Below, piece by piece: positions 24,273 through 38,456 of a stretch of DNA of 52,500 bases. Under the pieces are notes generated by a model. The model was not told where the DNA came from. It saw only the letters and a program-made list of their open reading frames with translations, and made no database searches. Origin of the DNA: Acropora yongei. Lineage: Eukaryota; Cnidaria; Anthozoa; Scleractinia; Acroporidae. A program made the position numbers and the translations under genes. The stretch spans positions 6,519,844 through 6,572,343 of the forward strand of contig BLFN01000196.1 in the NCBI GenBank assembly GCA_014634225.1, written 5' to 3'. Position 1 is the stretch's first letter. Every line of letters starts with the position of its first letter.

Positions 24273-25201
24273 TATCGTGAACATTATAACAATACATATA
24301 CACATAGATAAGGGAGACAGAAGAAGCGTTCCTCTTAATCACAGGTTGTTTAGTGCTTTGGGCATGGAAATGTTTCAAAGGTCAATTCATCGCGCTGCAA
24401 AGGAGACAGCTCCACCTGCTGCATCTTAATCTTACAAGTCTTCTGAAACATATTCTAAAAATCCTGGGGTTTTTTTAAGAAAAAAAAATAGAGTGCTCAA
24501 CTCTAAGAGGGGCAGTGATTTGTCTTGATAAATCAGTTCAGAATTTCACTTGGGATTCATCGCTTTCTTGCAACAGTTCTGTTTCGTATTGTCGAAGGTT
24601 GACCACACTCACCTGAATTCAAAATGCATTATACCAAACGCAACCTAGAGGCATTTACTTGAAGGAAGTATTGTCACCTGGCTATAACTTCCTCAAACGC
24701 ATTTTTTTTCAAATATTCCACGCACTGGAAGTACACGAGTTACATAAAATGTACCAAAAGCCGGACCCAATGTCCTCACTAACTCATGTTGAAGTCAATG
24801 ATTCTACGAAACTGAACGTAAGCAATCCAGATTTATTATTCATAGACTGCGGTCGTTTTTCACCCATGACGATTTGAAGTTCATTTAAATGATTTCTTAG
24901 CAATCTAAGACGGAAAGAACCAGTTTACTTTAAAAAACAATGAAAACACTACATGCCACTGTGAATCGGATCAGCCCGATGTGTGCTAAATAATATCCAA
25001 TGCAATGAATGCCTTGTTTTTTGGAGGAAGGTAGTACCAAAAATCAGTTAAATGACAAGGCAATGTACCAGCAAGTGATTAGCTTTGTAATGCATTAACA
25101 CAACATTTCCCCCATATAAACAGTCTACGAACTCCAAAAAAGCCCGCAGAATAAAAATATAACCAAGAGTAATAATTGGTTGAAACGGCTTCAGTGCTCC
25201 T

Positions 25202-25235
<34 letters not shown>

Positions 25236-25241
25236 CGCTAA

Positions 25242-25300
<59 letters not shown>

Positions 25301-28300
25301 ACACCGCTATACTGCTTAGTCATCGATCCATCGATGATTATCAATTTCTTTTTTTTTTTCCTTATTTCTGGCAATGTGTGGCGACGGTTAGTCTGGAAAA
25401 GTGTTCAGTTAACCAGTTACGGTACTAGAGTCGATGACACTTAGCATTGAAGTGGTATGGACGGTGCAGCAGTCCAATAAAGTGGAAAATCGAGTCAATA
25501 TCTCAGACGAAACTTAGAACATGTTTAGTTTCTAAAGGAACCAAAGAAACAGCTGTTCAGAGTCGGTTGGGAAGTAAACATTGGTATCAAACAGGTCGGT
25601 TAATAAAGGTCACACTTCAACCGTACAAAGATAACTTAGCTGACGTTTCGAACTCGGCTTGATACTAAATTTTCGTGTTAAAACATTAAATGGTTGGACT
25701 CACGAATGACAGCAAGAAGAGGGGAAAACCATTAAACTTTGCAAGTTCGAAGTTTTAGTAAGAAACTGCAATTTTATAGGCCAAAAATGTTAGTGTTCCT
25801 GTATGATAAAACCGACCGATTGATCTTTCTTATCACTTACATGCACGCGTTGTATCGCAAAAAGTCGATTTAGCCGTCTCGTTTGGCGTCTTGTAATTTA
25901 AAACTGTTAAGATAAACAGTGGATGTATTGTTTTGTGAATATCCATGTGTCCTTCGCCAAAACAGCGCTGACATACAATCAATGGTAGATCGAAGAATTT
26001 CAAAGGAGAACAGTGTAAATATGAAAATAAGAAAGACTTTTGAAGTTCTGCACAAAGCACAGACTTCTTTAGCATTTAAGGAAACTTTCCTAATGCTTTA
26101 TAGTTGAAAAAACTGTGCTAAATTGATTAAAAACTAAGTGGAGAATAACTATCTCAGATAAACATTGTAGCTAGAGAAACGTGGATATGACTATATCTAT
26201 AAATCTTGAATAACAATTGGGATGAAAAGAAAAAGGTCATTTTAGGGGCGATTTACTCTGTACTTTGTCATTATTCTTTGGCCTTCAGTAGTTGTGCTGA
26301 GGAGATTGCAGCTCTTCTATCCACGCAACGGGAATAACAATGTAAGAAGCGAAAAGTTTCTATATTACTAAACAAGAATGCTTGCTGACTCTTTTCTGGG
26401 CTAATTTCTTTGGAACCGGCAGACCTCCTTTTTTGACGTAGAGAAAACTCAACCTCCAAGATTACTCAGAGGTATTTTTTCAAATGACTACATTAATTCT
26501 CGTTCACTATCTGTTCGTGAGTGAATGTCACTCGTGACAAAGGGAAAATGGAGGACTTTCTCGTCACGTCAAAACTGCGTCAGTAAGTCAACGTTGACTT
26601 GTTCAGTCGGCCACCAGGCAACAAGAGGTGAACACCAAATTAGATCTCGTATGCGTAAATGGCAATGCTTTTGAAGTGTTAACTAACAATGATTTGTCGA
26701 GATTTTCTCGATGACAGTTCTGTAAACTTGCCCCCAACAGTTCTAATGCTATTTATCGTGATCGTAGCCTGCGAGGAGGCTCTCTGCGGGACTATCGTGC
26801 TGGGTATTGCTCTTTTTAGCTTTCCACAGTTCCGCTTGTCATCAGTTATGTCGAAGATGACATCAGTCCGTGGTACTTAACTTCAATTAGTTCTCCTGTA
26901 TATAAATTCTAGGAACTGCTGTGAAAATAGCCTCTTCGTTTGAAAAGTTATTGTCGAAATATTGAAAATGACAAGAGATCAGCTCGTGTTTACTGAAGGA
27001 AATAAGTCTGACGTTTCTAATTGAAAAGGTTTCACATCAACAATTTTGGGAATTGTCTGTTTACTAAGTAAATATCTTAGATAAGCTCATCTTTACCATT
27101 GACATAAGCCATGTTCAGAATGTTATTACATGGGGCTTAGGTTGTAGGTGGATAATACCTTTATTATCTATGAGTTTTGCTGTACTGTACTAGCCATGGG
27201 ATGAACATTATTCAAAAGAGTTGGGTTTATACAACACTCCTCGGTTGAATTCCGAAAGGTTCATAAAATCGAGCCTCGGTTTATATAGCACGCGCCCCTT
27301 TTTTGATCTGAGAATTAATCCGAGAGACTAACCCTAGCATCACTGTAAACTCTTTCTGACACAGTGTAGACAAAGAAAATGCAGGCCAATTAAAAATGAC
27401 TCTTGTAGGTGAATGTAAAATTACAAGTATTTTTATCAAGGCTTCTTCAATAATTCTAGTTGATTGTGTTTCGTGACTGGTTGCCTAACCCACAAGAGTA
27501 CAAAAGGCTTGAGAAATTTTAAGAAAACGGAAGAATGATCGGGTTGACGCCACAGGGATACGCCCGTCCTCTTCCCGTTATGAAACAAAAAAATGCCACG
27601 TTAGATACCTATCAAGGATCACATCATATCAACCTGACAAGCATGATGTAGGCACGTTTATGACCATCACACAAAATTGATTTTTAATGACTTGGTTTTC
27701 ACAAACAAAACCAGTGACTTAATTAATTAAGGATATTGTTTTCGTTTAATTTAAGGCAGCGTCTTAAAAATGTAGCAGAAATTGAAGCTAAGTATTTAGA
27801 CGCAATCATTGCGTAGAAAAGAATCACTGTCGCATGTTACTTTTCCGGCCAATTACATTCTTATAGATAAATCCGACAGTTTGCGAATGTGTAGGAATTG
27901 TTGCAATTACGTTAATTTTTCAAGAGGTATAATGCAACCTATTTAGTTCAAGCCAGGATATTTGTTTAGAACTTCTACTTGTCAAAGACAATTTTAGACA
28001 GTCAAGGCTCTAAGTTAAGTGCCATTTACGAAAGAATATAATCCAATTTGTGGTAAACTTCTATTAAACCGGTTCCGTTAAGGAGGCGAAGAAAGAGCCC
28101 TGTTCTTATGCAATACAGTGTCTTGGTGAACACATTTCAGTTGGTAAGATTAGGAGGCCCTTTCTCTGATGCATAAACAGTAATTCATCTTCCCACTTAT
28201 GACGTTTGCAGAAATTCTCGAAATCAGAAGACATGTTGTGCCGACTTTTAGAGGACTAACTTCCCACTGAGAAAGTTTGTTCAGTTCGGCAAAGGACTGC

Positions 28301-31300
28301 ACCGGAGGAATTGCACGTAAGTATTCTTCATTATTCAGTATTCAACAACCTGGGCATAGTCGCTCGAAGCTTCGGTTAGTGCTAAGCGTTCTTTTAGCAA
28401 CTCGGGATTTTTTAGTTGTTCTTGTTCCTTTGTTGTTGTTTTTATCTTGGTTTTGTTATTTCCGAGGAGAATCACATTGTTCAATTGAAAAAACAAAAGA
28501 CACAACAAAGAAAAAAAACTTAGAAGAAGTGTGGTTTGACACTAAAAGTGCAAGTCATATCTATTGAAATGAAGGTTTATGTTCCTCGCTGTTTTTTAGC
28601 GCTCATGCAGGCGTGCTTTCTCGTTATTGCTTTAGTAGCGCTAAAAAACTGCGAGAGAATTAACATACACGTCTGGGAACTGGAGCTCTGTATTGAACTC
28701 AGTAGAAAAAAGGCTTTATTTAGATGTCTCGCGACTTGTTGAAAAGGCGAGGAAAAAGTTGGTTCTGTCATCATTGGTCCCTTTGATCACGAAATCCATT
28801 CTACCGTGAGTTACCCTCAAATTCGAAGTTTTCTAGGAACCCGCACGGTGCGATGTGTTTTGCCTGCGACCACTAAAAACTCGAGGTCAGCCTGTCCACG
28901 TTGTTCGCCATGATTAACGGGGAGCGGCCAAGAATGTGTTTGGGTGTAAAGGATAATCAAACGAAAATTATAACTTTTGAGAACAAACAGTCACATCTTT
29001 CAAACCATTCTCAGTTCCTCAAACTTTTTCCCGCAGCAGTGATCTGATTGCTCCTCAAAACAGTGTCATTATGGCTAACTGAGAAAATCAGTTTAATCAA
29101 ACGTGTTTTGCTTATAAGCCACGTTGGTAGTTGTCAAGCAAGTGACCTATCACCGTTTGGTTCGAAGTAGTTAGGACCGAGGTGACGCCGTTATAACTAT
29201 AACAATATATCTGTGGCTGAGTTTACTCCGGACCGGTTGAAAAGACATGGTAATCTTCAAGCTGACAACTTGCCACCATGCACTTTCGTCTTGGTATTTG
29301 ACTGGAGTTTACAACACATTGACACGCAAACTGTAGTTGCTAACGTAAACATTGTCTCGACACGTGCATAAACTAACAATGTGATGAACATCGATCATGT
29401 AAACCGTGAAGTGTAAATGAGCACGGATCATCGGGAATGGTTTGGAAAGACACGAGGAGAACAAGACTGAGGAAAAATAAATATATTGTCCACCACAACC
29501 AAATTAACGGCGAATTGTCGAAGTGAACTGAGGTCGCGATTGCGAACTGTGAAACCATTATCCTTGCGTGAAAATTCTAAGCTTCTATGGTACGTTTATT
29601 CAGAGTCTTGGGGTAAGCATTGACAGATTCAAATTCCACTCTACCATTTGATTTGACAGTTGTTAAATATTATCTCTGAGTAACGTTTAATGGGTGCCGG
29701 GAGCCAAAGCACTAAAGAACGCATTAGAATAATTCATTAGACTGATTATGTTGCGCAAACATCGACTCGCTGATTTCAATCATTCCTTAATTAAAGCTAA
29801 AAACAAAATTGTTGAGGCTGAAGCTAAGGGCAAAACCCGTTGCATGAGACATGAAATCTAAATAAGCTCTCATCGTGAGCTCCTCACTGATGTATGAAAG
29901 TTCAGTTTATCAGTTACATAGAGTTAGGTAAGGGCAGGTATTTTCCGGCACGAGGCAGATGCACGCAGCGAATAAACCAAAAAAGGAAAACTCCTAACAT
30001 AAATTTCCACGCTGCGGTCTCACCATTGTAACCTGCTCTAACTTGGGACTAAATGGGCACTTTCGTGAGATGGATATTTGTTTATCTTAACCCGGAAATA
30101 GTTGTCGCACCGGGTCATGTTGTTCTTTTGTCAAATTCATTTTACAATTTTAAGTTAACAAAACAAAGGCGTTTCAGAGGAATTGGACTCACAGTTAAAT
30201 TGGACAATTCAAGTCACGTTTTGACTATGCAGATCTCATTATTTTTGGATGCAACCTTCTGTATAGTTTGACTCGAGCATTTTCAACTGCTTCATGACGT
30301 GTGGAGCTTTCTCAAAAACAAAGCTGAAGTCTCATTCTTTTAGTTTCTGTAAGTCATTTAATGATCTTACATCCAAAACCGGACAAAGGAAGCTCACTTA
30401 AGGTAATCACAGACTGGCAATTTTATTGAGTTGTAACCGCCAGTGCCAAATACAGCGGACTCAAAATTCTTCACTAGCTAATTGCAAGTTAATGAGCGTG
30501 GATCGTTCTGAGCTTTGACCTTCCTCGTGAATTTGCGGCTGGCACGTAACAAAATTTCTCCTTCGTTAAATATTTTCGGAAAATGCTTCGCTCATGTCAA
30601 AGTTAAATTTGATTAGGTAGGACTTAAAAAGTAAAAGCACTCGGTTAGGGCGTTTAGTAGCCTTTTAGCTTCATGAAGACAACATAGGAAGAAAATTAAC
30701 GCAGGAGATTTGACACTTAAGACCGCTCCAACTGCGAACTGAAGTGAGAATAAGCGAGTGACAATGACCGTGTAGGACCACCAAGTCGGTGAGCTGTTCT
30801 TGGAGAGTCAAGGCCATGGGATCCCCCTCTGTTATTTGTATTCGAGATCTTTCTGTAAAATATCCAACATGTTTTCATTAAAGTGCTTAAATTCATGTTT
30901 CTTTTCTTTTCTTTTTTGGCCGGCATGTTGAAAGGATAGTGCAGGATAAGCAATTGAAAATAATCCTCTGATAGAAGTTGAAGAAAACGATTCACTGAGC
31001 ACGTTATAAGCGATTTCACAATTTGTTACAACAATCTCTCACTTCTTTTATTTCAAATATGTGCGCAAGACCTGGCCTTTCAGCACGTACTAGAAGTACG
31101 TCAAACTAAAACTACTGTAGGCGGCCAAGCAATTATACAAAACAAAACGACTTCAAGACGAAAGTCGAAATTTATGACAATCTAACGAACAAAGGGGTTT
31201 ATCGGTTGATGAGCGTTGTGCAGATAATCTTTGCCTTTGTGACGATACCTCAGTATATTGACAGTATATTAAACGAACACAATGACTTTATCAAAATTCT

Positions 31301-32406
31301 CAACATCACAAGTTTCATGCTTTTTATCAAACTGCGACGTTCCTGCATACTTTGGATCACAGAAAGAGCCAGGTTTGGTTGGTTGGTTGGTCCAGTGATG
31401 CCTGTCTTGTCTTTATGTCCTTCGACTATCAACCACTAAAGCATGTGCGAAATACTTCTTCGTTTGCTTCGAACGCTGCATGCTCATTGACCTTGACGCT
31501 AACGAAAGTTAACCTCAGCTTTGGTTTGGCAAGTCAAATACAAATTAGTGGTTCTTGACTCGAACAATTAATGACCACTTTCAACGACAGGTTACAAGAC
31601 AAACCAGGATTAAAAACGCACTATAGTCAACCATTCAAGCTGCGTAGGGATACCTCTCTCTCGCAAGTTCCAAATCACCGAAAGTGTCAATTAGTTTTTG
31701 TGTTTTCACACTGTGGCTGGTATTTAGAAATAATTAGCACACCACAAAAGAAATTATCCATCTCTTTGCCTCCTGTTCGTGATGACGTCAAATTGTTTCG
31801 CTCTTTCAAACACAAAGTCACCTCGAGAGTGAACCATTGGCAACGACTTGATGACTACAAGTTAAACACTCCGGCTGCATTTCTGTGCATGCGTATGAAC
31901 CCTTGCCAGACGACCATTCAGTCAAGGTTACCGTCTTCAAATAGCAGGTCAATTCATTCTTTTAGAACAGTGTTAACCACAAGGAATGTAGTTGACATGT
32001 AATACTTAGTCAATCACCTGTCAACAAAATCTGACTGTTCTGTCTTCAAGACTAAAACGATCGTATGTGAATACTTGCAATCAGTTGAGCAAACGAGATA
32101 GGACCTCCAGTTGCACGCGGTAGGGTGATTGAATATGAGATCTGGATGGCCAGTCATGAAGATAGTTGCCCAGACTAACTGATACAAGGCACGCTTTTAC
32201 GCTTTTGGATCGCCGAATCTGTCAAGCAAATTCGCATGAGACTAGCTTTGTTAAATTCAAAATTGAATTTATTTATCCATAGTTCACAGAGTTTCGGTGG
32301 TTCCCATGCTTTGTCTCAACAAGCTCCGTGCAGAAATGTGCTGCTTTGTGAACTAATGATTCTTCTACCTGCTTTCATTCAAACAGAGCTCCTCACTTCC
32401 GAGAAG

Positions 32407-35400
32407 ATGGCATCAACTTTGTCACCAGAAAACCTTACAAACATGTCGACACAAGAACAGCTAACGAAAATTTACGATCCAATATGGGCCATGATACTTC
32501 GCTGGACTCTTGCAACCATTATTGTTACCGTAGGTATGCATCTTCGCAAAATCTTTGATTGCACTTTTAATCGTTTATTTCTCACGTTGATTCGACATCT
32601 AGAACCACGTTAATCGCTTTATGTATTTCTAAATGCTTTTACTACCATCGCAAATTGTTTTGCTTTTTTAAAGTACCTGTCTATTTCCACTCACAAATGC
32701 AAATGAAGTCTTTTGTTTCATGACACACTTAATAAATTACTTTGTATATTTTCTAGGGTTTAGTAGTATGTGTGTGTTTTCATTTGTATCATTATCTCTT
32801 TTAGAGCGGCCAGCTTCTCCAGACCATTCTGTATTTCGATTTAACTATTCGTTAACATATATGCTGTGCTCGGCATCAAATAGATTACAAAATCATGGCA
32901 TGCCGTAGATAAATATCCGTATTTGTATTTTTATAAGGCTATTTCTTAGACACAACTGAATTCGAAGCATTTGAAAACACTCAACCTTATCATGTAGATA
33001 CCGTTACCTAAAAGTTTATATCCATCGACAAATTCTGAGTTTAGCTTGAGGTGTATTGGCTTCGGAAGTAAGCAACGAATTCTGATAAAATCTAAATGTA
33101 CTCTTCTCTGTTAACTGGCCTGTTAAGCCAATATGGTAAATAAGTAATTTTAGGATCCGTGAACAGAAGGCCCACACGTACCGCGCATACAGTATTTGTT
33201 GTTAAAGTTCTCTCCTAAGGACATGACATGACATGAATGCAACTTAACGCTCAGCGTGATATCAAAACTAAACAAAACTAAACCAAATGGAAAGAAATGT
33301 TTAGAGCAACAAGCTGTCACGTTGCAAATAAGAATAAGCCACCCAAGGAAAAGAGGAAACGTTTGCCCAAGAATGCTAACTTGACCCTCGTTGGAAGACT
33401 TTTCCAAATTTTGCGCAGAAAAACGATCTCTAAACGAACTGCTCACTTAATATATGTCGCATTGTCACGTGCCACCTAACGCAATCATGTTAGCACCCAC
33501 TGCAACCTCGACAAGTTTTGAGACTTATCTGTAAAAGTCATACTCAGTTTGACAAGAAAGGAATCACCGACTTGAAAATGAGTTCAATTGATTTGAAATT
33601 ATTGCTTCAAATGTTCAAAATCGTCCAATTTTCTTGAGCGCTGTACAACAATTGAAACTGCATGATCTCTGAACTGTTCTTTTCTTTTTTTGGGCCACAG
33701 TAATCGAGAAGTAACGACTTTGTAATAATAAAAGATTGCACAATTGAACTCAGACACACAATTTCGCTGCCAAAATCAACGTGGTTATCGATCAATAAAA
33801 CCCTAAAGTACCCTCATCAGTTTTCAGAACAGCCCTAAACCCATTCATCTCAGAGATAACCATCAAATCTGTTCTCTCCTCTGCAACCGAGATACGATAC
33901 AATGGCACACTCAAGTGTGCACTTTCGGCAAGTTCACATTTCGGGACTACTCTGTCAGAATAAGTTTGACAACAGACGAAACGCCAAGGGTTTTAAAACG
34001 AGATTTAAAAAATGAGTTAAATTGCAACTAAAATTCACTGTTTTTTGGCGTTTAATTCACATTGTCTTGGAACTTAAAAGCTGACCTTCCACCTTGCGTC
34101 AACTTTGAATGCAATTTGCTTCAAGTTTAAGATAACAGGGTAAACGAAAGCTATCTCATCTTCCAATTCATTGAATACAGTACTCAAGCTATATCCATTA
34201 CAATCTCACGTCCTGCAAATGAGATGTACGGCGTCCACTCATATCTAGCCATTGGCAAAAGAATTTATGTTCAAAGAATTATTATCTGGGATGACCCAAC
34301 ACTCGTTAATGATGTAAAATTAAAAGACACATTGCACCGTGATCGTCATTTTTCAAGAATACCGCGAATCAAACAACCCTGGTTCTGTAAGCCTCCCGTA
34401 GCCGAATAACCGGATACCTAAGCCAGTGCTTTCGATAGACCCACTTGCATGACTAACTCAATGGTGTACGCTATTCAAATCTCCTGGGCCTAAGATGCCT
34501 TGTCTTTTATTTGCATTCATTGTAGCATTCATACTAGAACGATATGGAAATACCTGGAACAAGACGTTTTATTCCCAAAGGGTTTGAATTGGTACAACAT
34601 GGGACTATATATTTCCAAAGGTGCCTCGGTTAGTCAAAGAAGGCCGTGGTCGCCCTTATCATTTACAACGGTTTTCGAATGACTGTCGAAATACTAGCGC
34701 AATGAACCAATCAGAATTCCTAGCAATTACCTGTAACTTGATCAAAGCGCGGGAAAAATCGGTGCGATTGGTTTTAGTTTTACTTCTCATTGGTTCTCAA
34801 ACTGATCTGTGAGGGCTTGAGTGAAATCAAGGCAGAGTGTCAAATTTCGTACGAAAGATTTCTTACAACAGACACGGTATCCCGCTTCTAATGAAACCCC
34901 TGCTAAACTAGTAATCTGAGCTCTTCTCAAAGATTTCCTCAAAAAGAAGTCGCAGAAGCACGGAGAGGTAAATCTTGACGCCGAAAAAACTCTCGGTGGT
35001 GAACGATGCGTCGAAAGATATATTTCAGAGCTTAAACGTTGAACTTTACATATCTTACATCTTTAGGTTGACTTCAAGTTGACTTCAATAACATACCTTG
35101 AAATCCACCTCAAAGTATGGAAACACATTGTAGCGCAGATATTCTACACAGATAATGATCAACTATAACTTTTTACTCCATGTTTTTAATTCATCCAGGA
35201 TCCCTTGGAAACATCATGGTTTGTGCTGTGGTGTACAAAAACCAAAGAATGCAAACGGCAATGAACTTATTCCTTGTGAATTTGGCAGTCTGGGACATTC
35301 TCGTGTGCTTATTCAACATTCCTTTTACTCTGATTTACAATCAGCTTAAGTCGTGGCCTTTTGGACTCTTCTGGTGCAAGACAATGCCTAGTAAGTAACA

Positions 35401-36840
35401 CATTATGACCTTTGCGACATTTTGAAATCGTTCCTCAACTATTTTGGCAATTTTACACGCGTTTTTTTTACACAAATTAAAAGTAAGATGGTCGTTTGTC
35501 TAACCATACCAATTAGCACAGCATCCTACAAGAATTTCCCACGTTTGGCCATGTTTTGCCTTCCGAAATTTGGACTAAACTGCATGTTTGAAAAGTAAAA
35601 CCCTAACACGCTTTAGGTCAGTTCGAAACGCAACACCAATTACAGGACGCAATGCGTCTTAAGAAGGAGAACGAAGGAGTGGCATTCTATCCAGTTGTCG
35701 ACGACGGTAGCCAGCTGAATTCGATGCTTTTGCAAATAAAATTTTACAGCGGAGATGACCAATGGCACCAAAACATGGACATTCAATAAAACCGATTAAC
35801 TCTATAACTATTCCTCAATACCTTACTTTTCTTTCAGCTTTGCAGGTAATGAGCCTGACTGCATCAACCGGATCGTTAGTGGCCATCACCATTGAGCGCT
35901 ACCGGGCGATTTGCCTTCCATTCACACCTCCCTTGTCAAAGTTCCAAGCTAAACTTGCCATAACATTGGTCTCCATAACTTCCTTCCTGCTGGCTCTACC
36001 GGAAGTTGGAGCCTACAATCTTGGGCCACCCTTTGGCTGCATAGAAGAATTTCCCACAAGAACACTACGACAAGCGTACAGCCTGCTGCTCTTCTTAGTT
36101 TGTTACCTACTACCTTTGCTATTCCTTGTTCCAGCTTACACTAAAATGATCTTCAAACTGTGGCACGACCGTGACGATTTGCCGGGTAGCGGTGTGTCAG
36201 AAGATTCCAAGAACAGAAAGAGAAAGAGAAACGTACTTAAGATGATGGCTGTTGTTGTCACCTGTTATGCTCTTTGCGTATTGCCCACTTACTCCGTGTT
36301 TCTGTGGCTAGACTTTGGAATAGGTGCAGATGGTAAGCTAGACACCAGTCGTTTTCATTTTTTTTCCTCTTACAATCCACCTCAAAGCCTGTGAGGCATT
36401 GTTTCAAAACCTTTCTTCCGCGCATACTCAAGTCCCAATGTCGGCTAACTAGGGCTACCAGTGATTAAACTATGAGAAAATAGATATGCCTGACTGTCTC
36501 TCCTTAGCCCCATTTAAAAATCTTCGGCCACAACCCTTCTGCACCTCAGGCTAAACCAAGACACAGACGATTCTAATTTGCTCCAATTTTCTTGCTGTTT
36601 TCAGAGGCTCCGCCATTCTACTTCTTCATCTTGCTCAGTTTTGCACAGATCATTAACTTTTCCAATAGCTGTGTCAACCCAATTATTTATTGGTGTCTTA
36701 GTGCACAGTTTTCAAAAGGATTTAGGAAAATTTTACAGTGCGACAGGCTCAATACATGGACAAGGCAGCACTCCTCAACGAGTTCGTCTGAGCCTAATGC
36801 CACCTCTGGTCATCCTAATACTGTACCCACAAAGGTGTGA
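32407..36840 (+). CDS. Rhodopsin-class (class A) G-protein-coupled receptor
   Basis: Four exons join in phase: 32407-32533, 35199-35390, 35838-36332 and 36605-36840 (with stop), giving 349 residues. All introns have GT/AG ends. Landmarks are N-glycosylation sites NLT and NMS near residues 9-14, TM1 GSLGN (Asn47 as N1.50), TM2 LAVWD (Asp75 as D2.50), Trp95 in loop 1, Cys102 and Cys174 for the loop disulfide, E-R-Y at 126-128 at the end of TM3, a basic loop 3 (KNRKRKR), and NPIIY at 296-300 in TM7. TM6 reads CVLP at 253-256, so the toggle Trp6.48 is Val254. A 50-residue Ser/Thr-rich tail follows. The short N-terminus and overall pattern fit a peptide or amine receptor at the plasma membrane; the ligand is unknown. 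The start is the ATG in a good context shortly after an AG at 32384-32385; an in-frame ATG at 32236 could add 57 residues. Confidence 0.93.
32534..35198 (+). other. GPCR intron 1
   Basis: A 2.7-kb intron that splits the glycine codon inside TM1 (GTA G | GA TCC). It contains the third copy of the TAGAGC MITE at 34669-34808 and otherwise AT-rich sequence in which I see nothing. Confidence 0.8.
34669..34808. repeat. Truncated copy of the TAGAGC MITE family
   Basis: The left end CGGTTTTCGAATGACTGTCG matches the terminus of the copy at 2964-3204. The body words AACCAATCAGAATTCCTAGC and AAAGCGCGGGAAAAATCG match the other two copies. The right terminus is missing or decayed. Confidence 0.7.
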
Positions 36841-38400
36841 CCAGCCTCTCAATCAGCCAAAGAATGGTTGGATTGCGTGACATAACCTGTCACACAACAA
36901 ATGCTGGTGCCAAACAACAAAAGAGCCTGGTTGCCACAATTGAATCTCCCGATCGGGGCATCTGGATTGAGAAAGTAACTGACGAAATGTGCCATGACTG
37001 AAGGCTGATCACAGAGGAACATTGAACACAAAACAATGATTGTTTGAACATCTTGTAGTTTCAAATAACTGGTGTATGGTCCCGTTATTTGGCCCTTTGA
37101 CTGCAGACAGTGTGGGATTTCGAGTTAAGCTTAATCATGTTGCCAGATGATTAAGACCAAAAAGTAAATCATTATTCAAGTTAATGTGGTTGCTTTGCTT
37201 TGCTCAGGAGATAAGAAACTTTGTTGATAAGAAGAGGACGTGTGTATATACAAGTTTACTAATTTGCTTTAAATTATTTTTGCTTAGAAAAAAGTAGGAT
37301 GATAGCATTGTAAGATATAATATCATGGTCTTCTTGAAACACGCATGAATGTATTGCAACTTTAGCAATCTGTGGTTGTTTCTTGTCGTTAACTGTGATA
37401 CTGCAATTCTCCCCACCTCATGAAATTATTAGAATCACAGGAAAAAAAAACATTCGTCAACAGAATTGTCTCACAGACATACAAGTGAGCAAATCAAGGT
37501 ACCATTATTCAAATGCAAAATAAACTATCTTAACTCTCATATAGTATTCAACACCACGACTTTTCTGTTATCATACTATATCATCATTAAAACCAGCATA
37601 TCATCATCATAACTGAAATTGTTACAAAAGTAAACAAACACTTTTTCTATACTTCAGGAACACTGATCTCTAAAACAAGCCTAGGAAGATACAAGTGTTT
37701 CTCCTAGGACAATGTGTGTCTCACTTTGGCCTTTATCTAGGGTCTCATGCTATATGCTTATTTATTTCCTATTACACTCAATCAAACTAAATTAAACGAG
37801 CAAGTCAAACTAAGAACAATCAGTGAAAGTATAAATTCGCCTTTCTTGCATTAGAAGTCTTAGAAAAGAACACAATCATACTATTTACGTCGTGTTTCAT
37901 TCCCGCGGGTTTTACGATGCCCCGGGGAAATGTGACGCCAATAATATTGTTATCAACGCTTCCTACCTAAGCTAGGCTAAACTAACGTATAATTATAAGG
38001 TACAGGTTATTACCGCCATGCTAAATACGCTTGATTGCAAATGCAAAGGAGACGGTTTTGTGAAAAAGTGATGGATATTGGATTCGAAATAAAAGGAAAC
38101 AAAAGGTGACAATATTCCACACTCACCAAAGTACGCATGTGATCCTCCCGCTCTCTTGCTCTCCCTTCAACACGTTCTCTAGAGTGTTGGCAAGTATTTG
38201 AAGCTTGCATGCCTCAATTTGCATTGATCCTTCATTTGATGTCTTGTATAGCGCTTGGACTGGCGCTTCGACCACAAAGCAGGTAATAGCGACCTTCAGA
38301 TTGGAATACGAGGACGACAACGATCACTCATGATCTAGAAACGTCGGCACCATTTCAAAATGTTATTCCGCTTGCTGAACATTTGAGGAAGATACACCCT
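36841..38400. other. Gap between the GPCR and the next possible locus
   Basis: Presumably 3' untranslated sequence of the GPCR, then AT-rich DNA with ATC-rich low complexity near 37560-37610. On the minus strand at about 38120-38320 there is an open frame ending at a consensus donor (TTTG|GTGAGT at the low-coordinate end). It includes MQIEACKLQILANTLENV and might be a small exon of an unknown gene, but no partner exon was found. Confidence 0.35.
37519..37524 (+). terminator. Candidate polyadenylation signal for the GPCR gene
   Basis: An AATAAA hexamer lies about 680 bp after the GPCR stop codon, in AT-rich sequence. It is the first clear consensus signal I noticed downstream; use is unproven. 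Confidence 0.35.
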
Positions 38401-38456
38401 AGTGAGCACAGTTACTCGGCGGTACTACAACCTTTTCTCTTCGTTTTCTTTTTGAA

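Larger units (their letters stand above)
9150..32406. other. Long intergenic region, no confident gene
   Basis: About 23 kb between the first known Ras exon and the GPCR start. I found no exon chain with recognisable domains. It holds the repeats listed separately (10746-10967, 14918-15202, 15382-15467, 16146-16232, 16274-16463, 20061-20410, 23996-24272) and a doubtful GTPase-like stretch at 12588-12794. Untranslated first exons of the flanking genes could lie here, but nothing in the sequence fixes them. Open frames of 90-143 codons at 23007-23306 (minus), 28277-28567 (plus) and 31571-32002 (plus) have no recognised family. Confidence 0.55.

Noticed and set aside
31571..32002. 143-codon open frame on the plus strand upstream of the GPCR
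   Set aside because: No known motif, no membrane segment, composition like random translation, and not in frame-linked splice relation to the GPCR start exon.
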